Shown in pieces: positions 57,335 through 64,000 of a DNA stretch of 64,000 nt. The position numbers and the translations under genes were made by a program. The notes under the pieces are model-generated. The model did no database searches and was not told where the DNA came from. It was given only the letters and a program-made list of their open reading frames with translations. This DNA is from Legionella longbeachae (GTDB lineage: Bacteria; Pseudomonadota; Gammaproteobacteria; Legionellales; Legionellaceae). Where the stretch lies: NCBI RefSeq assembly GCF_004283175.1, contig NZ_RXNW01000003.1, forward strand, positions 186,001-250,000. Reading direction: 5' to 3'. The stretch's first letter is position 1. Every line of letters starts with the position of its first letter.

Positions 57335-59197
57335 ATGAGTATTATTTCTCTTCATGGTGTTTCCCTTAATATTGCAGGTAACCAATTATTAGATAAAGCG
57401 GACTGGCAAATACATCCCCAAGATCGCATTGCGTTGGTAGGGAGAAATGGTGCTGGGAAATCGACTCTTCTCAAATTATTACAGGGAGGGCTAATTCCTG
57501 ATAGTGGCCAAATTAATCGCCTTTCCGGACTACGAGTAGCCGGTTTAACCCAGGAAGTTCCTATTACTGAAGATGACACGGTTTATCATTTTTTAGTGAA
57601 AAGCCTCGGTGAAGTAGGTGAGGTTTTATCCCGGTTTTATCAACTGTCCCAACAAGGTGATATGGATAAGTTAGTGGCATGCCAACAACAAATGGATAAT
57701 TTACATGCTTGGGATAAATTGCCACTAATAGAAACGATGGCGAGTCGTTTAGGCATAATGACCAATGAACGTATGAGCAATTTATCTGGAGGTATGAAAC
57801 GCCGTGTACTACTGGGTGCAGCGCTGATTGCCACTCCTGATCTCCTGCTTTTGGATGAGCCTACAAACCATTTAGATATTGAAGCAATTGAGTGGTTAGA
57901 ATCCTACTTAAAAGAGTTTAAAGGTACAGTTTTATTGGTGACTCATGATAGAGAGTTTTTGGATCAAGTCAGCAATCGTATCGTTGAAATTGATCGTGGA
58001 AAATTATACCAACATGATTGTAATTACGAAACTTATCTTGACAGGCGCGAATCTATTCGCCTTAGTGAACAAAAACAAAATGAATTATTTGATAAAAAAC
58101 TGGCTGAAGAAGAGGTATGGATTCGTACGGGAATTAAAGCACGACGCACCCGAAATGAGGGCAGGGTCCGTGCCTTAAAAGCAATGCGAGATGAATATAA
58201 GGTTCGTCGTAATCAGTTGGGGCAGGTAAAAGCATTTTCCTTAGATGTGACGCGTTCTGGTTCGGTGGTTATAGAGGCGAATCATATCAATTATACTTTA
58301 GGGCAAAAGACCATTTTACGCGATTTTTCGTTACTTCTAACACGTGGCGACAAGCTTGGAATTATAGGCCCTAATGGTTGTGGCAAAACAACATTGGTAC
58401 GATTATTACTGGGAGAATTACAGCCTGACTCGGGACAGATAAAAATGGGAACTTCCTTAAGTGTTGCCTACTTTGATCAATTACGTCGCCAATTACATGA
58501 AGAGCAGACAGTTATGGCCAATGTTGGTGATGGCGCTGACTATGTAACTATTAATGGTAAACAAAAACATGTCGCGAGTTATTTAAGAGAGTTTTTATTT
58601 TCACCGGAACGATTTAATCAACCTGTTTCTGTATTGTCAGGTGGTGAACGAAATAGATTATTATTAGCTAAACTTTTTGCAAAACCAGTAAATTTACTGG
58701 TGATGGATGAGCCAACTAATGATTTGGATATTGAAACTTTAGAACTCCTTGAGGATATGTTGATTAACTATCCTGGAACCTTAATATTAATTAGTCATGA
58801 TAGGGCATTTATAAATCAAGTCGTTACAAGCGTTATCGTTTATGAAGAAGCTGGAAAGTTCAATGAGTTTGTTGGGGGCTATGATGAATATAAAATGCAT
58901 AAACGACAACAGCAGCGCGAAGTCATGACAAAAGCCCCTGTTGTGAAACGGAATACAATTGCAAATAAATTAAGTTTTAATGAGCAGCGCGAATTGGCAC
59001 AATTACCACAGAAAATTGAGCACTTAGAGGCAGTAATAGCTGGTTTACAGCTTCAAATGGCTGATCCTAAATTTTATCAACAAGATGCGCAGACAATTAC
59101 TAAGATAAATCAAAGTCTTGCGGAGAATGAAACTATATTGGCACAACTATATGCACGTTGGGAAACCCTAGAAGCTGTTGAGAAAAGGAACACATAA
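57335..59197 (+). CDS. uup: ABC-F ATPase Uup
   Basis: A 620-residue cytoplasmic protein with two ABC ATPase domains and no membrane part, a member of the ABC-F translation-factor group. The first Walker A GRNGAGKST lies at 36-44 with signature LSGGMKRR; the second is GPNGCGKTT with LSGGERNR. The long linker between the domains is the ABC-F hallmark. A C-terminal coiled coil (about 550-620) matches Uup and may bind DNA or ribosomes. The next gene starts at the base after its stop. Confidence 0.92.
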   Translation: MSIISLHGVSLNIAGNQLLDKADWQIHPQDRIALVGRNGAGKSTLLKLLQGGLIPDSGQINRLSGLRVAGLTQEVPITEDDTVYHFLVKSLGEVGEVLSRFYQLSQQGDMDKLVACQQQMDNLHAWDKLPLIETMASRLGIMTNERMSNLSGGMKRRVLLGAALIATPDLLLLDEPTNHLDIEAIEWLESYLKEFKGTVLLVTHDREFLDQVSNRIVEIDRGKLYQHDCNYETYLDRRESIRLSEQKQNELFDKKLAEEEVWIRTGIKARRTRNEGRVRALKAMRDEYKVRRNQLGQVKAFSLDVTRSGSVVIEANHINYTLGQKTILRDFSLLLTRGDKLGIIGPNGCGKTTLVRLLLGELQPDSGQIKMGTSLSVAYFDQLRRQLHEEQTVMANVGDGADYVTINGKQKHVASYLREFLFSPERFNQPVSVLSGGERNRLLLAKLFAKPVNLLVMDEPTNDLDIETLELLEDMLINYPGTLILISHDRAFINQVVTSVIVYEEAGKFNEFVGGYDEYKMHKRQQQREVMTKAPVVKRNTIANKLSFNEQRELAQLPQKIEHLEAVIAGLQLQMADPKFYQQDAQTITKINQSLAENETILAQLYARWETLEAVEKRNT

Positions 59198-59608
59198 ATG
59201 TTAGTGACTTTAGCATTGCTTGTTTTTATGGGTTCCATATTGGTCTTTTTTTCAGAAGAATTCATTAAAATTTTTAAGAAATTGTTCGCGATAAAAGGAG
59301 CCAGGCTATTTATACCTTTATTTCTTGCTTCCTGGCTTATTTATACTTTTGATTTTTGGTTTTTATGGGCTGCTTTTTATTTACGTGAAACGTTACTTTA
59401 TGTCATGAGTTTTCTAATAAGTATCATGCCTTTTCAAAAAGGTGCAGACTCAGTTGCATTAATTATCGTAATCACAACGGTTTCTGTAGTTCCAGTACAT
59501 ATTCTTGATATCCAGTCACGAAGGAAAAACTTTACAAAGTATAAATATCCCTATGTTACTAGTTGGATTATTTGGATTTTATGTGTCGTTTTGCTGATTA
59601 TAATTTGA
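59198..59608 (+). CDS. small integral membrane protein, function unknown
   Basis: A 136-residue protein with about four hydrophobic segments (residues 1-18, 33-60, 65-82 and 88-132). I do not recognise the family. Its ATG follows the uup stop directly, and it is probably translated from the same mRNA. Nothing in the sequence points to a function. Confidence 0.65.
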   Translation: MLVTLALLVFMGSILVFFSEEFIKIFKKLFAIKGARLFIPLFLASWLIYTFDFWFLWAAFYLRETLLYVMSFLISIMPFQKGADSVALIIVITTVSVVPVHILDIQSRRKNFTKYKYPYVTSWIIWILCVVLLIII

Positions 59609-59861
59609 TCTCTTCTAATCTTTAATTGGGGGTACTGCAAATAGATTAAGACGTCATCCCGGGCAAACGGATGGGTCCTGTTGGCAATTGAACTTCAATA
59701 TATAAATGTCTATAAAGTCAATGAGTTATTTGTTAATCACGCAACTTTTTGCTCTCTGTAAAGCAACTTTTACTAAACAATAATTTTTTTAATAAAACCT
59801 TAAGTTTTCTTTCATATACTCCAGGTTTCAAATCATTTGAAAGCAATAAAAGGAGATTAAA
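59609..59861. other. intergenic region before the His-rich membrane protein
   Basis: No gene is seen. A short GC-rich patch lies near 59655-59685. The promoter of the next gene should lie in the AT-rich second half. Confidence 0.4.
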
Positions 59862-60665
59862 GTGTTCGCTAGAGTGCATTATGAGCCAAAAAATAAAGGA
59901 ACCCAGGGGTACGTTCATAGGCATCATCATAGTCACCACGGTCGCTATCATCGACATTATTATAATACTTCTGGTTGGGGCTTTGGTTCATTATTAATCG
60001 GGGCTATGATAGTTACTCCTATCATCCTTATTGCGTTAATTCTTAAATTGACTGTGGGGGCATTTCATTTTGCAACGACATCCATGACAGCTGCTGGTTT
60101 CGTTGGGGCAAAAATGGGGATAAGTGCAGGAATAGGGGCAGGAGTAAGTGCAACTACTGGCTCAGGAGTAGTCATGGGTAGCACACTTGCTTTTAGTACT
60201 GCTTTGGGAATAGGTGCTCTTTTGGTTTACGGCACTATCGGAATGCTTTATTTATATTTCAGTGCCAAAGAATGCTATATCAATAATCATAATGCGTTCC
60301 ATATGTTTAAATCACAGGTTGTTAACGAAGATGGTTTGAGTTTTACAGGTGCGATAAAATCCATTGGCGCAATTCTATGGTCACCCTTTTTGCTTATTGG
60401 AGGATTGGCAGGTATGGGGGCTAGGGCGGTTGCGCAGACTTTTAACTCGAGATTTTCTCAATCAAAAGAAGAAGAGGAAATAGAGTTGGAAGAGATAAAA
60501 ACGTCACATTCTCAAATGAAAAATCTTGGTCTAAAAAACACACAAAATACAAACTTAGGCCAAAATCCGATACAAAAAGCTTCATTATTTTATGATCCTT
60601 CAACAGAAGAGCAGTTTAATAGATTCAATCCTATGCCAACTCAGACACAACTAAGATGTAACTAA
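59862..60665 (+). CDS. histidine-rich, glycine-rich membrane protein, function unknown
   Basis: A 267-residue protein, family unknown. The N-terminus is strongly His-rich (HRHHHSHHGRYHRHYY near residues 19-34). Two or three long hydrophobic, Gly/Ala-rich segments follow (about residues 40-140), then a second hydrophobic stretch near 165-185. The C-terminal tail is polar and has an acidic block (KEEEEIELEE) about 60-70 residues from the end. GTG start with AAGGAG 6 bases upstream. Acidic E-blocks near the C-terminus occur in Dot/Icm substrates, though usually closer to the end, so secretion is only possible. Confidence 0.6.
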   Translation: MFARVHYEPKNKGTQGYVHRHHHSHHGRYHRHYYNTSGWGFGSLLIGAMIVTPIILIALILKLTVGAFHFATTSMTAAGFVGAKMGISAGIGAGVSATTGSGVVMGSTLAFSTALGIGALLVYGTIGMLYLYFSAKECYINNHNAFHMFKSQVVNEDGLSFTGAIKSIGAILWSPFLLIGGLAGMGARAVAQTFNSRFSQSKEEEEIELEEIKTSHSQMKNLGLKNTQNTNLGQNPIQKASLFYDPSTEEQFNRFNPMPTQTQLRCN

Positions 60666-60767
60666 ATAAAGAATTAGAGGGCATTTTAACTTGAATGCCC
60701 TACACTATTTAAGTGCTGAATTCATTCTTTAGTGTATAATGACGATAATTTGTTTTCAGGTTGTTTT

Positions 60768-61781
60768 ATGAATAAAGAGGACTTCTATTTTGATTTACCC
60801 CATGAGCTTATTGCCCAATACCCTCTAGCAAATCGGAGCGATTCAAGGCTTTTGGTTTATGACCGTAAGATAGGCGAATATGGCCATCATCAGTTTCGTG
60901 AAATCGCTGATTTTTTAAAATCTGGTGATTTGCTGGTTATGAATGATTCTAAAGTCATTCCGGCACGATTGTATGGCCATAAAACTACCGGAGGAAAGGT
61001 AGAGCTATTAGTTGAGCGTATTACAGGAGAGTTCACCTTCCTGGCTCATATTAAAGCGAGTAAGGCATTGAAAGCGGGTTCTATTATTCAATTGGAGCAA
61101 AATAAACACATTGAAATTCTTGATAGGCAAGATGATTTATTTGTTTGTAAGGCCAATATAGAAGTATTGGAATTACTCAACGGAGTAGGTCATATTCCTC
61201 TTCCTCCATATATTGCGCGAAATGATGAAACCCTAGACATAGATCGTTATCAAACAATTTACGCTAAACATGCAGGATCAGTTGCAGCGCCAACTGCTGG
61301 ATTGCATTTTGATGAAGCAGTTTTGGCAAATATACGTTCCAGAGGTATTTCTGTAGGGTATGTAACATTGCACGTAGGTGCGGGAACATTTAGACCGGTT
61401 CGCTGTGATAATATTGAAGATCATAAAATGCATCGTGAGCATTTTACCATTAGTGCGGAATTATGCGCCGCGATTCATGCGACAAAAGCCGCGGGAAATC
61501 GGGTGATTGCTGTAGGTACTACCGCTTTGCGCAGCCTTGAAAGTGCAGTACAAAATGGAGCTTTAACTCCTTGTAGCAGAGACACAGATATTTTCATTTA
61601 TCCGGGATATGAGTTTAAAATTTGCGATGGTTTAATGACTAACTTTCATCTACCTGAATCGACTTTACTTATGTTGGTTTCAGCTTTTATAGGCCATAAA
61701 CAAGCAATGAAACTTTATCATGAAGCGATTGAGAAGAGGTATCGATTTTTTAGCTATGGTGACACCAGTTTATTGCTGTAA
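60768..61781 (+). CDS. queA: S-adenosylmethionine:tRNA ribosyltransferase-isomerase
   Basis: A 337-residue enzyme that converts preQ1 in tRNA to epoxyqueuosine. The N-terminus (DFYFDLPHELIAQYPL), VMNDSKVIPARLYG, GSVAAPTAGLHFD, VTLHVGAGTF and the C-terminal TNFHLPESTLLMLVSAFIG are signatures. The ATG at 60768 is the family start; AGG lies upstream at about 8 bases. In many bacteria queA is followed by tgt; here the next gene, 15 bases on, is an altered tgt-like gene. Confidence 0.95.
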   Translation: MNKEDFYFDLPHELIAQYPLANRSDSRLLVYDRKIGEYGHHQFREIADFLKSGDLLVMNDSKVIPARLYGHKTTGGKVELLVERITGEFTFLAHIKASKALKAGSIIQLEQNKHIEILDRQDDLFVCKANIEVLELLNGVGHIPLPPYIARNDETLDIDRYQTIYAKHAGSVAAPTAGLHFDEAVLANIRSRGISVGYVTLHVGAGTFRPVRCDNIEDHKMHREHFTISAELCAAIHATKAAGNRVIAVGTTALRSLESAVQNGALTPCSRDTDIFIYPGYEFKICDGLMTNFHLPESTLLMLVSAFIGHKQAMKLYHEAIEKRYRFFSYGDTSLLL

Positions 61782-61796
61782 ATCAGGAGAATAGGA

Positions 61797-62630
61797 ATGT
61801 TTGCCGTCACTCAAAATTATATACCCATTTTAACCTCAGAAGCAGGTTTATGCCTTACTTCGAAAAATTGGCAGGAGGTAAATGTAACTGCAGCCTCTTA
61901 TTCCCTGGAAAGTTTATTGTGTAAACCAGGCATCGAAGTTTTAAAGAAAATAACCGACATTGGACATTATTTAGCTTGTCCTGGTTTTGTTATATTCAAT
62001 GGAATGTCGCTTGTCGTAAATAAGGAAGGTCTTGTTGTACTTAAATCTCCTTATGATGGTTCCAAAATAAAGGTTACACTTTTTGATTTACTTGAATTAA
62101 TTCAACATTTAAATCCTAAAGCAGTTATTCTACCTAAAAATATCTTGAATAATGTTCCACAGTTTTGGGATCATTGGAATGGTTCCATTTTTCCTTTTTT
62201 TCATCAAAATGATGTAGAAAAGCAAAATATAAGCCAGCCCTATGGTATTTATTTTAATGCTGAGAACAGTAAACTGGATTGGGAGCAATTAGCTCGCTGG
62301 CCTAACATACCGCGCTATATATCAGGAAGTTTTGAACCAGGATATATTCAAGAGCTGACTCATCAAGGAGTCGAGTTCGTTGAGACCGATGAACTCGCAA
62401 AAGACGCACTACAAGGAAAGGTATACACTCAATCTGGAGCTATAGATTTAACAGATTTAAACACACAAATGCAGTTTGAACCAATTGATGCTAAATGTAT
62501 TTGTCCTACCTGCAGCCAACAGTTTACCAGAGCTTATTTGCATCACTTATTGCAACATACGCCCTTATTATGCCAACGATTTTTAATTCAACATAATGTT
62601 TTTTATGTGCAGAATAATAATCGTAATTAA
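61797..62630 (+). CDS. Tgt-like protein lacking the catalytic aspartates
   Basis: A 277-residue relative of tRNA-guanine transglycosylase, shorter than the usual 370-400. The C-terminal zinc region matches: CxCxxC (CICPTC), then TRAYLHHLL and IQHNVFYVQ. Aligned by eye, YDGSKIKVTLFDLLELIQ matches the DGSKHxLTPE region, and SYSLESLLCKPG matches the NTYHLxLRPG region. The catalytic motifs are lost: TDSGGFQ is replaced by FNGMS, and FDCVxPTRxxRxG by a stretch without Asp-Cys or PTR. It is therefore probably not an active transglycosylase alone, and it resembles in principle the non-catalytic QTRT2 partner of the eukaryotic enzyme. AGGAGAATAGGA stands before the ATG. Confidence 0.8.
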   Translation: MFAVTQNYIPILTSEAGLCLTSKNWQEVNVTAASYSLESLLCKPGIEVLKKITDIGHYLACPGFVIFNGMSLVVNKEGLVVLKSPYDGSKIKVTLFDLLELIQHLNPKAVILPKNILNNVPQFWDHWNGSIFPFFHQNDVEKQNISQPYGIYFNAENSKLDWEQLARWPNIPRYISGSFEPGYIQELTHQGVEFVETDELAKDALQGKVYTQSGAIDLTDLNTQMQFEPIDAKCICPTCSQQFTRAYLHHLLQHTPLLCQRFLIQHNVFYVQNNNRN

Positions 62631-62718
62631 TGAGACTGTCAGGCTATTCTAAACACATTGACAATTAAAAAGCGATTATATACATTGCGCCACTTTAATA
62701 AAAGCAGGGATGTTGATC

Positions 62719-64000
62719 ATGCGTGATAATTTCTTTCGTAGTTTTACTGTCACTGGTGCCGCAATTACAGGTATACCGAGCGCTACTGTGTTAGGGGTAG
62801 GTAGTGGCTTATCCCAATCTGTATTGGCTGCAAATAATGCTTCTGCGGTATTGTGCGAAAAAAGCGGTCAGCGTGATTCGATTCTCCGAGCATTACAAGT
62901 CTTATTTGAGAATCATCCTAAACTGGATCACAGTGCTTTAGAAACTTATATAGAAGAAATAAGAGAAGGGGGCATTGCAACCAATGACTCCGTAGCTTTT
63001 GTTGTTAGAAATGCTTTATTGGGTTTACTAAGTGGAGTAGGTCACCTGGCACAAGTGCCTATTGATGTTGCAACGGTCGTAAAAGAAACCGGGCATGGCC
63101 TATCCCAGGTACAAATTCCTACTGACAAAATGCAGGATGCAATCAAACAAGCATTTAAATTCGATGATAAAGGTAAAGGAGCATCTATCAGCATTAGTAG
63201 TGTATCTCGAGGAATTGGTGACCAAGGCGTTCACATTATGGATGAGGTTGCTAAAGCGATCAACATAGATGGAAACTCCCATGCAGAAACCCATGCTCGC
63301 GCTGCAGCATCTACAGGAGCTGGAGCCAGCGTAGCAACGACTGCAGTCCTCCCAACCGCTACAGCATTGCTAACTGATTTGATTGGTCAAATTTTTAGGG
63401 AAGGGGAGGCGGTTAGTCATTTTTCAGGAAATGAATCAGCAAGCAAAGATAACGAAAAAAATGTCTACCATGCCAGCAGTGGTGTATCTAAAGCAACACA
63501 AAATGGAGATAGCCACGCATCAAAACAGCAGTTGCGCGATCTTGAAGCAGCTTTATCTCATACTGCACCTGCAGCTGATTTAATGTCCGATTACAGCGTT
63601 ACCAGTCCATGGACTACAGCACTGCTTCGTTTAATTGTTTTATCTTTTTTTGTTGAATCGTCAAGAGGCATCAACAAAACAGCCATTGTAACCACCGATG
63701 GGCGTGTGCAAAAAGCCCTTGCTGAGGCAACAGCTCAAGGCTCCTCCGGTGGTGTAGACCGTAGTAACAGTTTACATTCTAATCTTAGTTTTCTTTCTAA
63801 TATCATGCGTCTTTGCGCCGAAAATCTGGGGGGATCACCTGCAATCTTGGCCGCAGGAAGAGGTAGCGAGGTAATCTCAAGCCGTTCCATAAGTGTATTG
63901 ATAAGCCATGTGAGTGAGTTAGCAGAAGCGATACGCCAGCTTGTTAGTCCGCCGCAAGAAAATGAAGCAAATCATGCTTCAAGAATAGTTAATTGCTCGA
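62719..64000 (+). CDS. large orphan protein, runs off the right edge
   Basis: At least 427 residues are visible and the frame is still open at 64000. No family is recognised. It is Ala/Ser/Gly-rich with several hydrophobic stretches (near residues 10-40, 90-115, 205-230 and 295-310) separated by polar segments, and no typical signal peptide. AGGGA stands 8 bases before the ATG at 62719; an in-frame ATG at 62710 lacks a ribosome site. The end of the gene is needed before any role can be guessed. Confidence 0.65.
   Translation, partial: MRDNFFRSFTVTGAAITGIPSATVLGVGSGLSQSVLAANNASAVLCEKSGQRDSILRALQVLFENHPKLDHSALETYIEEIREGGIATNDSVAFVVRNALLGLLSGVGHLAQVPIDVATVVKETGHGLSQVQIPTDKMQDAIKQAFKFDDKGKGASISISSVSRGIGDQGVHIMDEVAKAINIDGNSHAETHARAAASTGAGASVATTAVLPTATALLTDLIGQIFREGEAVSHFSGNESASKDNEKNVYHASSGVSKATQNGDSHASKQQLRDLEAALSHTAPAADLMSDYSVTSPWTTALLRLIVLSFFVESSRGINKTAIVTTDGRVQKALAEATAQGSSGGVDRSNSLHSNLSFLSNIMRLCAENLGGSPAILAAGRGSEVISSRSISVLISHVSELAEAIRQLVSPPQENEANHASRIVNCS

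Noticed and set aside
59749-59997. 82-codon frame overlapping the start of the His-rich membrane protein gene
   Set aside because: The GTG frame at 59862 has a perfect AAGGAG site and a long coherent protein; the 59749 frame has no support.
1-64000. tRNA, rRNA, CRISPR, prophage or intact insertion sequence
   Set aside because: I looked for cloverleaf-like genes, regular spaced repeats and transposase motifs and found none I could support.

Overview
The window looks like a chromosomal segment from a Legionella species. The evidence is an AT-rich gammaproteobacterial gene set, the order mrcA / pilMNOPQ / aroK / aroB / damX, a pilT-yggS-yggT cluster, and several large proteins of the kind Legionella delivers by Dot/Icm secretion (leucine-rich repeats, long coiled coils, eukaryote-like modules). 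I cannot name the species. No rRNA, tRNA, CRISPR array, intact insertion sequence or prophage was recognised.

Layout. 1-5.3 kb: the 5' part of pdxB with an upstream M50 membrane protease (minus strand), then a His-tailed small protein and a 950-residue protein with a transglutaminase-like C-terminus. 5.5-9.4 kb: a KimA/YdaO-type permease, a PAP2 phosphatase and a membrane protein with a J-domain-like HPD motif. 9.5-12.4 kb: etfB-etfA-ald. 12.4-19 kb, minus strand: a GT39/ArnT-type glycosyltransferase, a methyltransferase, penicillin-binding protein 1A and a coiled-coil protein lying between mrcA and pilM. 19.2-27.5 kb: pilMNOPQ, aroK, aroB and a DamX-like SPOR protein. 27.5-28.9 kb: decayed coding sequence with hairpins. 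28.9-37.1 kb: proC, galU-pgi, truD, a broken diguanylate cyclase, recQ and a 3-methyladenine glycosylase. 37.2-40.2 kb: a three-gene acyl-CoA operon that fits valine breakdown. 40.6-43.7 kb: small and secreted proteins, then yggT and yggS. 43.9-44.9 kb: pilT.

44.9-51.9 kb is an accessory stretch between pilT and rph. It holds a 490-residue orphan protein, gene remnants, a WcbI/GSCFA gene broken at a run of eight A, more remnants, a leucine-rich-repeat protein and an inverted-repeat region. 51.9-59.6 kb returns to housekeeping: rph, yicC, gmk, rpoZ, spoT, ridA, uup and a small membrane protein. 59.9-64 kb holds a His-rich glycine-rich membrane protein, queA, a Tgt-like gene that has lost both catalytic aspartates, and a large orphan protein running off the right edge.

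How genes work together. pilMNOPQ builds the inner-membrane platform and secretin of type IV pili, and PilT retracts the pilus. gmk, rpoZ and spoT link guanine nucleotides, RNA polymerase and the stringent response. EtfAB can accept electrons from acyl-CoA dehydrogenases such as the one at 37.2 kb, and with alanine dehydrogenase this fits an amino-acid-based metabolism. The most interesting signals are the Tgt-like protein next to queA, the two genes broken at A tracts, the (CTGCTA)8 repeat that forms the stop codon of a secreted protein, and the transglutaminase-like and HPD-motif orphan proteins.
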